Positions 35,343 through 48,243 of a DNA stretch of 64,000 nt are shown here, piece after piece. Under the pieces are notes generated by a model, which saw only the letters and a list, made by a program, of their open reading frames with translations, was not told where the DNA came from and made no database searches. A program made the position numbers and the translations under genes. Within the stretch, counting starts at the first letter, position 1. Each line of letters begins with the position of its first letter. The DNA comes from Lycium barbarum (taxonomy: Eukaryota; Streptophyta; Magnoliopsida; Solanales; Solanaceae): positions 18,422,203 through 18,486,202 of the forward strand of contig NC_083341.1 in the NCBI RefSeq assembly GCF_019175385.1. Reading direction: 5' to 3'.

Positions 35343-38134
35343 TGACATTGACTTTCGGATTAATTTAGACCCAGAGACTCGTCCTATCTATATTCCACCT
35401 TATAGGATGGCGCTAGCAGAACTTAGGGAATTGAAAAAATAGTTACAAGATCTTTTGAGTAAGGGGTTTATTCGCCTGAGTGCCTCTCCTTAGGGTGTTC
35501 TTGTGTTGTTTGTTAAAAAGAAGGACGGGTCTATGCGTATGTGTATTGATTACCGTCAGCTGAATAAGGGCACTATCCGAAACAAGTATCCCATCCCCCG
35601 TATTGATGACTTGTTTGATCAATTACAAGGAGCTTTTGGGTTCTCTAAAATTTACTTAAGTTCAGCGTATCACCAGTTGAAGATTCGAGCAGAGGATATT
35701 CCTAAGACAGCCTTCAGGACCAGGTATGGACACTATGAGTTCTTGGTTATGTCTTTCGGGCTTACTAATGCCCCAGCTACGTTCATGGATTTGATGAATA
35801 GTGTTTTTAAGCCCCTTTTAGACTCTTTTGTGATAGTGTTCATCGATGATACCCTGGTGTATTCTAGAAGTAAAGAGGAGCAAGAGAAACATTTGAGGAT
35901 TGCTCTTGGGGTATTGCGGGGAGAAGTGATTGTATACTAAGTTCTCCAAGTGTGAATTTTGGTTATCTTCTGTGCCCTTCTTAGGGCATGTAATTTCGAA
36001 GGGGGTATTATGGTGGATCCGCAGAAAATTAAGGCAGTCAGGGAATGGGCTAGGCCCACATCAGTGACCGAAATCTGTAGTTTCGCGGGTCTAGCTAGCT
36101 ATTATCATCGGTTCGTGAAGGGGTTTGCCTCTATTGCTTCTCATTTGACCCGTTTGACTCAGAAAGAGGTACCATTTCAGTGGTAAGACGAGTGTGAAGA
36201 GAGCTTTCAAAAGCTCAAGACATTATTGACGACAACTCATACCCTAGCATTGCCCGTGGAGGGCAAGAATTTTGTTGTTTATAGTGATGTTTCACGCTCT
36301 GGTTTAGGTGCTGTTTTGATGCAGGAAAAGAAGGTAATTGCCTACGCTTCTAAACAGTAGAAAATGCAGGAGAAAAATTATCCTACTCATGACTTAGAAT
36401 TGGAAGCAGTGGTGTTCGCGCTGAAAATCTGGAGGCACTACTTGTATGGTGTCCATTGTGAGGTGTACACTGACCATCGCAGCTTGTAGCATGTGTTCAC
36501 TCAGAGGGATCTGAACTCTAGACAGCGGAGATGGATGGAACGACTGAAAGATTATGACGTCACCATTTTGTATGATCCGGGTAAGGCAAATGTGGTGGCC
36601 GATGTGTTGAGCAGGAAGTCAGTAAGTATGGGAAGTCTGGCTCGTTTGATCTCTTCGGAGCATCTGTTAGCTAGAAAGGTTCAGGCTTTGGCTAACAGTT
36701 TTATGAGGCTGGATATTTCTAACACGGGTAGGGTGTTGGCTTGTGTTGAGTCTCGGTCATCGTTTTGGGAGCAGATCAAGGCTAAGCAGTTTGAGGGTGC
36801 TAAGTTGTATAAAATTCGTGACAAGGTGTTGCGTGGTGAGGCCAAAGAGGCCGTGATCGACGAAAAGGGGGTGTTACGGATTAAGGGGCGAGTTTGCGTG
36901 CCACGTGTGGGTGATTTGATCAAGACTATTTTGGCAGAGGCTCACAGTTCAAGGTATTCCATTCTTCCTGGCGCTACTAAGATGTACCGCAATCTGAGAC
37001 AATACTACTGGTGGACTAGGATGAAGTGTGATATAGTGGAGTTTGTTGCCTAGTGTTTGAACTGCCAACAGGTGAAGTATGAACATCAGAAACCCGGGGG
37101 TACACTTCAGAGGATGCTCATTCCTGAGTGGAAGTGGGAAAGAATAGTTATGGATTTCGTAGTTGGTCTTCCGAAGACGTTGGAAAAGTTTGATTCTATC
37201 CGAGTTATTGTTGATAGATTGACTAAGTCTACTCACTTTATTCCGGTGCAGATAACTTATGACGCAGAGAAATTAGCCAACATCTACATTCGTGAGATGG
37301 TTTGGGGTTTCTATCTCCATCGTGTCCGACATGGGCGCAACATTCACATCTCGATTTTGGGAGCATTTGCATGAGGAATTGGGTACTAGGTTGGACCTTG
37401 GTACAACTTTCCATCCTCAGAATGACGGGCAGTCCGAGCGGACTATTCAGGTTCTTGAAGATATGCTTTAGGCTTGTGTGATAGACTTTGATGGACACTG
37501 CGATTAATTCTTACCCTTGGCAGAGTTCTCATATAATAATAGCTACCACTCGAGCATTGACATGGCCCCATTTGAGGCGTTGTATGGGAGGAGATATAGG
37601 TCTCCTATTGGTTGGTTAGATGCGTTTGAGGCAAGACCTTAGAGTATGAACCTTCTGAAAGAGTCCTTAGAGAAGGTGAAGGTGATTCAAGCTAAGCTTC
37701 TGGCAACACAGAGTAGGCAAAAAGAGTATGTAGACCGTAAGGTCCGAGACCTTGAGTTTAGGGAGGGAGAGCAAGCATTGTTGAAAGTCTTACCCATGAA
37801 GGGTGTGATTAGGTTTGGGAAGAAGGGCAAGCTTAGCCCGAGATTCATTGGGCCATTTAAGATTTTCAAGCATGTGAGGGATGTAGCTTATGAGTTGGCA
37901 TTACCTCCGGGCTTATCAGACGTCCATCTGGTATTTCATGTTTCGATATTGAAGAGGTATCACGGTGATGGTTCGTACATAATCAGTTGGGATTCAATTT
38001 TGCTAGATGAGAACTTAACATATGAGGAAGAGCCTGCTGCTATCTTAGATAGAGATGTTCGTAAATTAAGGACGAAGGAATTAGCCTCTGTGAAGGTTCG
38101 GTGGAAGAATCACCCAGTTGAGGAAGCTACTTGA
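35343..38134 (+). pseudogene. Decayed RT-RNaseH-integrase-chromodomain of the Tekay-type pol
   Basis: Reverse transcriptase is clear from [20 protein letters not shown] (about 35506) through the catalytic FIDDTLVYS (35839-35865). However, the first catalytic aspartate of the FSKIDL block is now Tyr (TAC, 35653-35655). RNase H (VVYSDVS..., about 36270; YTDHRSL, about 36465) and integrase (YYWWTRM and MDFVVGLPK, 37000-37180) follow, with several stops and a frame change after 37370. The C-terminal part (37646-38134) is open through [10 protein letters not shown] and ends in a chromodomain-like [14 protein letters not shown]. Stops at 35440, 35491, 36487 and 38132 replace conserved Gln or Trp codons. 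The copy is dead. Confidence 0.85.
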
Positions 38135-38807
38135 GAAACAGAATCAGATATGCGTAGCAAGTATCCTCAGTTTTTCACCGAGACATGTACCCTTTCTCCT
38201 AGATTCCTCATCCTTGTCCGTTTGGGGATGAACGGTGTTTTAATTGATATCTGGTGTAACGACCCTCCTGATCATTATAGGAAAATCTAGTGTCACGACC
38301 CGACTAGGGGGCCATAACGGGTACCCGGAGCTGACTATCGAGCACCACTAATTACGCTAGTCATCATACTCATCCTGAACACATATAAACTCCAAGACCA
38401 ACCATAAATATCCATAAGCCCTCACGGTTGCCAAAAATGATATACAAGAATATACAATGTAGTCACCACCGGTCTTCCACTACCCACACGTACGTATCTA
38501 CGAGCCTCTACTAGAGTACTGGACATAAGGACGAGATAGGACTCCATCGTGCCCAAAATATATGTACACAAAATAGTAATCAATGGCACCTCCAGAACAA
38601 TAGAGTGCTCTTAAAGTCTGCTGGTAGCTCCTACGAATCTAGATCACCTCCCTGCCTACCTATGGGAATGAACACAGCGTCCAAAGAAAAAGGACGTCAG
38701 TACGAGCATTGTACTGAGTATGTAAGGCGTGAATAAAATGAATATAATAGAGAAATCATAAGAGATGAGATGAATATATAACTTGTTTAACTTTTAAGAG
38801 AAAACAC

Positions 38808-38916
<109 letters not shown>

Positions 38917-38960
38917 CATATCTTATGTACCATCGTCATTTACCCACGTCCGGGTAACCA

Positions 38961-39125
38961 TCATACGCCGCCCACTAGTGGTGTCATGCTCAGTCCTCTA
39001 GGCTCGGTGTAATCATATGCAGCCCGTCTTAGCGGTGACATGCCCGACCATCTAGGCACGGTGTAATCGTATGCATCCCGCCTTAGCGGTGACATGCCCG
39101 GCCATCTAGGCACGGTGTAATCGTA
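38961..39125. repeat. Three tandem units of ~60 bp
   Basis: Each unit carries CGCC/CGTCTTAGCGGTGACATG (first copy more diverged), then CATCTAGGCACGGTGTAATC. It lies in the U5 side of the minus-sense LTR. Confidence 0.75.
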
Positions 39126-40938
39126 TCATCATGAACTCACCATAACTCATCATCATCATACATCTGTCACAGAACATACTTTAGAGCTTAAAGACAGTCT
39201 ATAACTATATCGGGGTGACATAAGGTCGAGAACCCCCGATCACATTATGGAGTGATCATATTCATCATATCTCACCTTGAAGAAACTAGCATTATGAGGT
39301 GAGTCAACAACAAGGAATAATATCAAGGAATTATATATGGATCATTAATTTCATAAGAATATCATTTCACGAGCTTTGGAGTCTCTAGACTTAGACTCAT
39401 CGTTATCTTCGTCATTTTCATAGCATATCCCTTATCTTTATCTCATGAGTAGTTCTTAATAGTCATAGGCTCATAGTTTCCGGAATGTAAGAAAGTCATG
39501 GAGAAATAGAGTAAGTCATGTCATAGGAATCATGCCTTAGAAAAAAAAGGGACTAGCCTCACATACCTTTTCGTTTAGCTACTCTATCGCTTGATCGTTC
39601 TCCTCCAATGTTCACGTTTCTACCTTCAAGAGAGTTCGTATTAACATTAGTTAATCGATCACATGAACATGCTCAACTAAAGCTAGAGAAAATTGGGCAG
39701 CATTTCCTTTGTTTCAACGACTTTCTCCATGTAATAAAACAACTCCCAAATAGCAATAGCAACTCCCATAATATCACAATCAATAGATTTCTCTAGCTAA
39801 ACATTGTTCACTTCTCAAATTCACTTTCAAAGTCATTCATAACCATGACTACAATACAACAACATATTCATTCTTCCCATATTATTTCCTCAACGTCATT
39901 AGCATTATTCATAACAAGATTATGCTCATCTCATACTAAAAATCATGGCTCAATTCAACTTACTACTCAAAATACCATTATTTTCCTATTTGAGCTCATA
40001 TTCTACTTTCTTCTCTGATCCAAGTCTTTCAACTACTCAATACTTTGAATAACATGAGTTAGATGTAAAACTCACCTTTGATTATGTAGGAATGATCTTT
40101 GGATGAAGATACTTTCCTTGAGAAAAACCCCCAACTCCAATACCAAAGGATTTCTTGACTTCCACTAACCCTAGTGAGCCTCTTTGCACTTGAGTCTCTT
40201 GATTCTTGGTGTTTGATCTTTGATTTCTCTTGGATTTGCTCTTGATTTTGGTCTTAGCTCATAAGAAGACTTGTTGAGAGAGTTTCTACAGGTTACTATG
40301 TCCAAAAATGCTAAAATAATGAGTTAGGGTCGAATTTGGTCTATTTATATTGGTCCAGAAAATTCTGGACCGACACAACATGCTGCAGGCTTTGCTAGCC
40401 GCATGTTATGTCGCAGACCTCGCAACATCACCAAATTTCACTGTCACACTTTGCTGCGCAACTGCGTGGCCGCAAAGCGCGCTTTGCTGCTCGCATGTTG
40501 CGCCACAAAATGCGCCATAAAGTGACATTTTACCAAACTTCCACTGAAACTTAACTCTGATGATCCGACGAGTCTTAAACCTTCCCGAGACTTACTAAGC
40601 ATGGTTTTACACCATTATATACCCAAGATGGAAATATATATCCCCATGACCTCGAAAAATTTGTCCTACTTCCCAAGGCTAGGACAATTAGCATTCAGCG
40701 AAACTCAACATATGAAATTGAGAGGTGTAATAGAAACTCGAATGTATAAGTCTAAGAACTGAAAACTTGACTTGTTTATGATTATTGTTTGATTATGTTT
40801 AGTCCATTGGGAGGTGACATAGGAAATTAGAACTCCGTTGGGGATTCTGAGGCCACGAGTGAGTCTATATGGTGTTTTTATATCAATGTGCAAGTTTTAT
40901 TTGTGTTTGTGAGGCCTCGGATGAAGTGTTTGGTGGTA

Positions 40939-41605
40939 TTAACAGGATTGAGATTGAGGAATAGTTGTCATTTGGTGCATTTGCAGGAGTAGTTGAGTTC
41001 CAACAGATTTGAGTCGCATTTACATATTGGTAATAACTCCAAGAAAAGTAGGGAATTGAAATCAACTTCTACTAGATCATTGAATCAGATATATACTGTG
41101 CAATCACAAAAAGCTTAAGCTTTACGGTTGTGATGTTCATTATTCCAAATCCGATCAACTTGTTTGAAGGGAGCTCGATCTCAACCGATTCAGATCCGGT
41201 GAGAAGAACTCGATCTTAATTGATTGTGTAGGGTTGGAGAACTCGATAACCGTCCAGATCTGAGAAGAAGCCATGGATTCTGGCAACACCGATGGCAAGA
41301 GGAGAGAGAATTTTTTTCTGGCATCACCGACGGCAAGAGCAGCCTTAGCTGCGGTGGCGCTAAGGAGATGTCGGAGCCCAGGCGGTAGTGAGGGGAAAGG
41401 GAAAGAGGAGAGAGAATTTTTTTAGGGTTTGGAGAAGATGATAAATGTGTAGTGAGGGAGAATAAAGAGGTACATGTATTTCAAAAGTTACTGGATTAGT
41501 TATGAAATGTAATTTTGGAAAAATAAAGCTACAAAAATTAAATAAAAAAATAAGGTAGTTATTATTCATAAATAAGTCTTAGAGGTAGCTATGACAGGTA
41601 AAAAT
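40939..41605. mobile_element. Truncated Mutator-like MITE fragment
   Basis: The right part (about 41440-41605) reads through ATTCATAAATAAGTCTTAG and AGGTAGCTATGACAGGTAAA, which corresponds in order to the right end of the split MITE at 49640-49721. The left part, with ATGGATTCTGGCAACACCGA and GATCTCAACCGATTCAG, has no recognised function. The element is cut on its left by the truncated Tekay LTR. Confidence 0.45.
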
Positions 41606-42579
41606 TCCTTAATTGATTTGTATTTGTTGGTGATATTTGGGCTTGGCCCCTTTGCATGCTCTTCTTTGTTTTACTTGGGCTTATCCGCACCCTTTCTTTG
41701 TTTGGGCCCCTGTTTCTGCTTTATTTGTCTGATCATGATGAAAATGTTTGCCCTTTGCATTTGTATACGAAAGTTGTGTATATTTTCTTACATTTAAGGC
41801 CTTATTAGTATAATGATGAGTAATAGGTATCTTCTAACAATATTTCCCCTTTTCCCCTTTCTTTGTTTGCTTGGGACCTCATCTCGAGCCATTTGGGCCA
41901 TTTGATTCTGCGTAAACATGTTGGGCATGAGGCCCAACTCTCTTCTTTTATCGAGTCCGCAAATAAAAAATGAAAAGAAAGCCAATATTATCGAAGGCCC
42001 ACCTATTGGTGAAAATAGGCTACTGGTGGGCTTAGGTAGGCCCACCAGCCTAACCTTTCCTTTTATTTCATTCATATATGTATGTGTATTTGTAAAAAGA
42101 TGCTTGTATAATATTGAAACTCATATAAATGTTAGAATTTAGGAAAAACGCTAGTATTAGTAGGAATGTCGCCCAAAGATTTTCAAAATCGGCTAGTCTC
42201 TACTTTGCATGAAATCGGTATTCAATTTTTTCTTAAGTCTAAACTGGTTTAATAACTTGATTGAAATTGAATGATTTTGGGCCTTTTGCCCTTTGTGCAA
42301 TTCAGATATAAATGGGATCAAATGGAAATGAGCTTTTGGGCCTTAAGCCCATATAAGATTTTCTTTTAAAGGGAAAACAAAGATGTACGATTCTGGCTAT
42401 AATGTGGAACTGAATCAGAAATAATTTAACGACTGTTGGGGATTTTAACTTAGACTGAATTTTGAGAAAAGAATAGATGTAAAAGACCAATTTTTTAGAA
42501 TCAAGAAAATGAAGTTATTTTGCCTTTAACTTGAACAAACTTTTTTTTAGAATAAGATAAAAGGTATTTTGGGGCCAAA
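41606..42579 (+). mobile_element. Outer LTR, middle segment
   Basis: Sequence between the Tekay/MITE block and the small chromovirus. It carries no gene and is assigned to the outer LTR because it lies between its delimited ends (23106 and 49468). Repeated GGGCTT/GGCCC words and AT-rich stretches are present. Confidence 0.5.
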
Positions 42580-43095
42580 TGTGAGGACCCACCATGTCAT
42601 CATGCCACATAGGTGCCACTTGGCACATATATTTGCCATGTGGAATGATTATATAAGAGGAAGAGTATATATTATGGGAGGATTCTAGAGATATAGGGAG
42701 GTTTCCCTTGGAAGAACCTAGAATTTCATGGATTTGCATGGAAAGTCTTGGAATACTCTAGTTGTGTAGAGATTTCTAGAATAGGGGTTTATTAGTAAAT
42801 ATGTAGGGACTTGTATAATAATTATTATTTACATATTAGTCCCTAGGTGAGTAGTATAAATAGAAGGGTCATTCATTTGTACAAACCATCAAGCAAAATC
42901 AATTAAGTCTTCTATAATAAAAAACTTCCTTCTAGCAAATTTCTCCTGTCTTTCTCAATTACTATTCCCTTAGCGATCTTGAGTGTAGTAAACTAGGCTG
43001 ACTTGGCATAGCAAGATCGTGAGCAAGTTGTGCAAGAACGTGAGCGAGTTGTCAAGTGCCGCACGTGCGCTTAGTTGAAGACTGAGGACGTGACA
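42580..43095 (+). mobile_element. 5' LTR (516 bp) of an internally deleted chromovirus
   Basis: It begins TGTGAGGACCC and ends GGACGTGACA. The 3' LTR at 48244-48759 has the same length and is nearly identical, so the insertion is young. A four-base duplication CAAA flanks the element (42576-42579 and 48760-48763). TATAAATAG-like TATA sequence lies at about 42855. Confidence 0.9.
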
Positions 43096-43098
43096 ACG

Positions 43099-43110
43099 TG
43101 GTATCAGAGC
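43099..43110 (+). promoter_or_regulatory. Primer-binding site (initiator Met-tRNA type)
   Basis: TGGTATCAGAGC lies three bases after the 5' LTR end. Confidence 0.9.
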
Positions 43111-43129
43111 GAAGGTTACAACTGAGGGA

Positions 43130-46100
43130 ATGACAAACGACGGAGAAATCAATGTTACTAAAACCCAAGCCAACGTCATCCAGGATGCTGCTGGCAAGAA
43201 GGGTGTTACACCCCGAAAATTTTTGCGTTACCAAGACTGTCGACGACTTAGTATGAGCTCAAGGGAGAGCAAAGTTACACAAGGATTAGGAATAAAGATT
43301 ATATTATCTGAGTATAAGAATGTATATATATGACATTTGGAGATCGTACGGGGTAAATCGGTTAACAAGTTACTTGATGATAGCACTCGTAACCATAAGT
43401 TAAGGTGGGGCCCACACATCGGGACTTTATAAAATACATATGAAGAGATATATGGGTAGTACATGCGAGGTTGAGCAAGTCCTAAGAAGGACTCATAAGC
43501 CAAAATGAGTGTAAGCCCTCCAAAAGGACGATTTAAGAAAACGTTTTCGGATGACCTGACTTGGATGGGCGAAAACGGCATTATACGTTTGGAATTTGGA
43601 AAAACACCAAGAAATAAAAGTTGTAGATAATTGAAATAGCTTTCCAACCATAGGTCGTGGGCCCTCACAGCATATCGGGATCAAAAGTTATGGCCATTTT
43701 AGTAACCAGACCTTAAGCTGCCAAAAAACAAAAACAAAGAGAAGCTCCGCGGGCCCCACAAGGGGAGGTCGGTGAAACCGACCTAGGGGGCCTATAAATA
43801 CCCCATAAATCTGTTCTTTTCAGCAAATTAACCTTCTAAAAGTTCCTAGAAAATTCTCTACACCTCTCCCAAATATTATAGTCCAATAAATCAAGAATTT
43901 GGCAAGATTACGCCAAACTAGTCCGTGAAAGGTGATTGTTCTTGCTTTTGCTTACGCTTGGTGTTGGAAAAAGGTTGATGTGGCTGAGTTTCTTCAAGTT
44001 TAAGGTATGTTATTTATTCCATCTCTTATTTTGAATTTATTTGAAGGTCTAGCAAGCTTTAAAAATGAAAATAGTTATGGAGGAAGGGTCATAAAGTGTC
44101 GTGTTGTAGTTGTTGTGTTTATGGATTGTTTTGAACATGTTGTGGTCGTGTGGATGAACTGATTTATGCGTATAAAAATGGTATCTAACATTGTTGGTGT
44201 GTTGGTGCGATTATATTCCTTGATTGGGATGAAAGGAAGTGCATATTGTTGTTGCATGTTGAAAAACATCGTGTGGGATGTTTATGAAATATATTGGTAT
44301 GAATAATAGTGTTGTGATATTGATATTGTTGGAATAATTGTTGGTATTGTTGTTGGTTTGGCCAGGCTGAATTCCCGGATTGTTGTTGATTAAAATTAGC
44401 CGAGCTAGAATCTCGGGGATGGTGTATTTACAGGGGAGATGCTGCCGAAATTTCGGCAGATTATAAATGAATTCATTGGAAGGATTAAGACAAGTGTATG
44501 ATGCTGAGTCTAATGATTATGTCAATCTTCTTGAATGTAGACAAACAAGTTGGACAAATAGGCGTAGCTAGTAAGGCGCGACACAGGTTTGTTAAGGCTC
44601 GACCTTTTCCTTCTATGGCATGATCTCTATGTCGCAAGTTTACGAATGTTTTCATAGTCCCATTATTTTCAAAAGTTAGAAGCCTATGACACCAAGGTAT
44701 AAGTCTCTCCCTAATAGTTTACAAACTGTTTTCCAAAATGCCCATATTTTTCCAAGAACCAAGTTTTAAGAAGTTAAAAGCTTTTATGACTAAAACGACG
44801 AATATGATTCTTATAATGACAATGATAATGCCAGATATGAGAAAACGTCTATGATGATGAGTATGTAATAACGGTTCCATGTTGGGAAACCCTAAGTTAT
44901 GGGTTCGATACGAATATGAGAATATTGAGTTATTTCTTGATTCTCAATTTCACTCCTTGATAACAATTCTATTTTTTTCAAAAACTTCAAAGCATATGAT
45001 TCAACGTCTTATGAAATTTATGATCCTATCTTATGTTATTTACTATTAGTCTCATCTTATATAATTGTTCCTTCAAGGTGAGACATGACGACCATGATGA
45101 TTCCATAATACAATCGGAGGTTACCGACCTTACGTCACTCCGATAGAGTTGTAGTTTTTCTTTGGGCTCTCCTGCATGCTATGATATGATATATGTATAT
45201 GGGGAAGATGGGAAAAAGGGCAGAGCGCTATAGACGCTGGGATATACACACGGTACATGTATCTGTATTTGACATGATATCATCCCGGACGCGGGGTGCC
45301 CGGACGCGGGATATATATAAATAATTATGGTTAAATGGATCGGCTGCCGACGCCTCGGCAACATGACATGTTATATTTTCATATATATATGAACAAGAAA
45401 TGCCTTTCAAAGGAAAGATAAGCATGCATGGCATCCGCCCTCAAAGGCACTCACATGTACAGGTTATTCCCTTATCTTATGATATTCACATGTACAGGTT
45501 ATTCCTTTACCTTATGATATGTTCTATGTTTCCATAAAGTTAATATTCATATATTCATCTCTTACTATGTTTCTATTTATGCCTTACATACTCAGTACAT
45601 TGCTCGTACTGACCCCTCTTCTTCGGGGGCTGCGGCACACCCAGACGAGCAGAAGCTAGTATAGAAGGGGTTCCAGTGAAGTTGGTAGATCCCACTTGTT
45701 CCTGGGAGTGCTGCCGAGTCAGAGCTTGTGTGCTAGAATTTCTGAGTCGATGTTAGAGACTTTGCAAACAGAGTCGTGGGTATCGGGAGTCAGTCTGTCA
45801 GCGGCTCCATCAGCCGATGTGTCAGTTTGTATTATGATATAAGTTTTACACAGCTACAGATTTTATTTGATTTAAGAGTAGCAAAAAAAAAAAAGGGAAA
45901 AGACTTCAGTAAGCTTTATTATATATACCTGATTTAGAGGTTCAAAGGATTATCTATGTAAGGTGAGTCAGCGGGTTCGCTCGGCTCCGAATATGGGGTC
46001 GGGTGCCCATCACACCCTAGTAAAGTCGGGGTGTGACAAAGGGCCATAACAAAAAGAGGAATGACGCCAACAAGAGCCAGGAGGTGCCGCCAGAGGTTGT

Positions 46101-47016
46101 GCCAAATGAAGGGCTTACATCCCAAGAACCATCTACCACTGAGGCGAGCGAGGATGACATTGAGGTCCTATCCGAGGACGTCTAGCTCGGTAAAGAGTGG
46201 GTTATGAAGGTTAACGTGGGAATGGATGCCATCGATATATTTGGCCACCGTTTGGGAAAGGTGGAGGGCATTCTTAGCGTTCTTGAGGGGCATACTCTTG
46301 AAGAGATTGAAAGCATCCGAAATGACTTGGAAGGGCACATGCAGGCTGAGATTGAGGTAAAGCAAACCATCACTGCCTTAGAGTGCAGACTCATGGAGGC
46401 GTGGAGTACTATCGATGCCATGAAGGCAAAGATAGTGGCACTCGAAGAGCAGGTCAACTTTGGTGTGACTGAGGCAGCCAACAATGTTGTCGTGATGAGG
46501 GAGGCTAAGATCGAGGCTCCTAAGCCACCAGTGTTCAAAGGGGTTCATGATGCACTAGAGGTGGAGAACTTTCTTTGGCACTTGGAGAATTATTTCAGGC
46601 ATGGAAAAGTGAGGGACGATGAGGCCAAGATCAACACCGCTGTGTTGTACCTAACAGAGACGGCCATGTTATGGTGGAGAAGAAAGGTCGCCGATGCTGA
46701 CAGAGGTCTATGCACAATCAACACGTGGGATCAGTTCAAGCATGAGTTCAAGCGACAGTTCTTCCCAAATAATGTCTTGTATAAGGCAAGACGTAAACTT
46801 AGAGAGTTGAAGCAGACAGGGAGCATTCGCGACTATGTCAAGGAGTTCACCACCCTTATGCTTCAAATTCCTAACCTCACTAGTGATGACTTGTTATTTC
46901 ACTTCATGGACGGGTTACAGAACTGGGCTAAGCCAAGAGTTGCAACGCCGACAAGTCAGTGATATAGACCAAGCCATAGTGGAGGCCGAGTCTTTGATGG
47001 ACTTCAGGCATGACTA
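43130..47016 (+). pseudogene. gag of the small chromovirus, split by a solo LTR
   Basis: The frame opens at ATG 43130 (MTNDGEINVTK...), is interrupted after codon 24 by the solo LTR at 43204-46038, and resumes at 46044 in frame (GHNKKRND...). An in-frame TAG lies at 46183. The Retrotrans_gag core (VENFLWHLENYF, LWWRRK, WDQFKHEFKRQFFP, about 46555-46770) is well preserved. A frame change near 46950 leads to LQRRQVSDIDQAIVEAESLM and a TAG at 47014. Gag would form the particle and bind RNA; this copy cannot make full-length Gag. Confidence 0.85.
43204..46038 (+). mobile_element. Solo LTR, 2835 bp, TSD AAGGG
   Basis: It begins TGTTACACCCCG, ends GGGGTGTGACA, and is flanked by AAGGG at 43199-43203 and 46039-46043. 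It lies in sense orientation inside gag. A perfect inverted repeat AGGTCGGTGAAACCGACCT (43766-43784) sits eight bases upstream of the TATA box TATAAATA (43793-43800). The CAGTAC-N7-GTACTG hairpin is at 45593-45611. A short direct repeat, TTCACATGTACAGGTTATTCC-like, lies at 45450-45510. It is the same family as the LTR end at 1-326. Confidence 0.92.
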
Positions 47017-47201
47017 GCATGGCAAAGGCCAAGGCAATGAGTCAAGGGGTAGCGATGCCAAAGATGGGGGAGACCGTAGCGAGAGCAAGGGGTCGCAACA
47101 ACAATACTCCAAGACTCAAAATGTAAATAAGTTCGACAGCAAGAAGTCAGGTGGTCGTCAAGGCTATGCTGAAAAGAAGGCGCAGAACGAGAAGAAGGGA
47201 T

Positions 47202-47240
47202 GCTACTTATGCGGAGGGCCGCACAGCTTCAAAAATTGCC
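47202..47240 (+). other. CCHC zinc-knuckle motif of the chromovirus gag
   Basis: CYLCGGPHSFKNC has the spacing CX2CX3HX4C, one residue shorter than the usual retroviral knuckle. This short form is found in some plant chromovirus lineages with small LTRs. It binds the element's RNA in Gag. Confidence 0.8.
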
Positions 47241-47317
47241 CTGACCTGAAGAGCATTAGCGTTATGGCACGTGCAAGTCACGAGCAGACGTAAACATAGA
47301 GTACGAGAATCGCACAG

Positions 47318-48010
47318 TTGGGGACGATTAGACTATGTGGCGCTGTCGCGAAGCAAGATAGTCAAACCGATGATAATAAAAACCAGTACGTGGATCTCAC
47401 CATCAATAACAAGCCCGCTTGTGCACTGGTAGACACTGGGGCGACTCATAATTTTGTAACCGAGGCCGCAACGAAGAGACTAGAGTTGAAGCTCACTCCA
47501 ATTAACACCTTCGTCAAGACTGTGAATGCTAAGCCAGAAAATTCTCGTGGTGTAGCTAATGGCGTTAGTGTCAAATTGGGCGATTGGAAAGGTATGACAA
47601 ATTTTACCGCCACTACTATGGATATTTTTGACATTGTTTTGGGGCAAGAATTCTTTACACATTGCCACGCGATGATCGATCCCTACCTCCAACGTCTCTT
47701 GGTCATGGAGCGAGAAGGCGCTTGCATGGTGCTTACAGTGACTATGTCGCATGGACAGGGCCATGCACAACTTTCAGCTATGCAACTTGTCAAGGGGCTC
47801 AAGGAAGAGGAGCCAACATTCATGGCAACTATTACAAGTTTGGAGGAAGATAATGGTACCCAAGAGACACCGCCGCCTTGGATAGATAATTTCCTCGAAG
47901 AAAACAAAGATGGTATTTCTGAAGAGCTACCTAAGAGCTTGCCTCTTAGGCGTGAGCTGGATCACAAGATTGAGTTGGAGCATGAACCGGGAAAGGGTCA
48001 AGTCATGCAT
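47318..48010 (+). pseudogene. Protease of the small chromovirus (pol start)
   Basis: NNKPACALVDTGATHNFVTE places the catalytic DTG at 47432-47440. It is followed by the flap and the IVLGQEFF motif that closes the domain, so the protease is complete. Acidic linker sequence leads to LPLRRELDHKIELE (about 47938-47980), the usual entry to reverse transcriptase. Instead of RT, the sequence jumps to the chromodomain end. The reading frame continues in a wrong frame to 48352. Confidence 0.85.
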
Positions 48011-48024
48011 CAATTACTATCACC

Positions 48025-48243
48025 GCCTCACACGATAGGGAGATTGAAGCTATCATTGACTACTAGGCCAGGCGGAAACAAGGGCAAAAAGGCACTGCCA
48101 TGTTCCTCATATATTGGAAGGGGAAATCATCGGAGGAGGCCGCATGGGGGCGCGAAGAAGACTTGTGGCAGTTTAAAGACAAGAGTCGAGAGTTTACACA
48201 GCAGCAGTGCGCCGCGGTCGTCGCACCATCAGGTGGGGGAGAG
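48025..48243 (+). pseudogene. Chromodomain tail and polypurine tract after a large pol deletion
   Basis: In the frame containing 48064, HDREIEAIIDY, a TAG (48064-48066), then FLIYWKGKSSEEAAW and DLWQFKDKSREF give the end of an integrase-linked chromodomain. RT, RNase H and the integrase core, roughly 3 kb in intact relatives, are absent. The purine run AGGTGGGGGAGAG (48231-48243) directly before the 3' LTR is the polypurine tract. Confidence 0.8.

Noticed and set aside
46204..46962. Host gene with coiled-coil character
   Set aside because: The LWWRRK and WDQFKHEFKRQFFP blocks and flanking LTRs show that it is retrotransposon gag.
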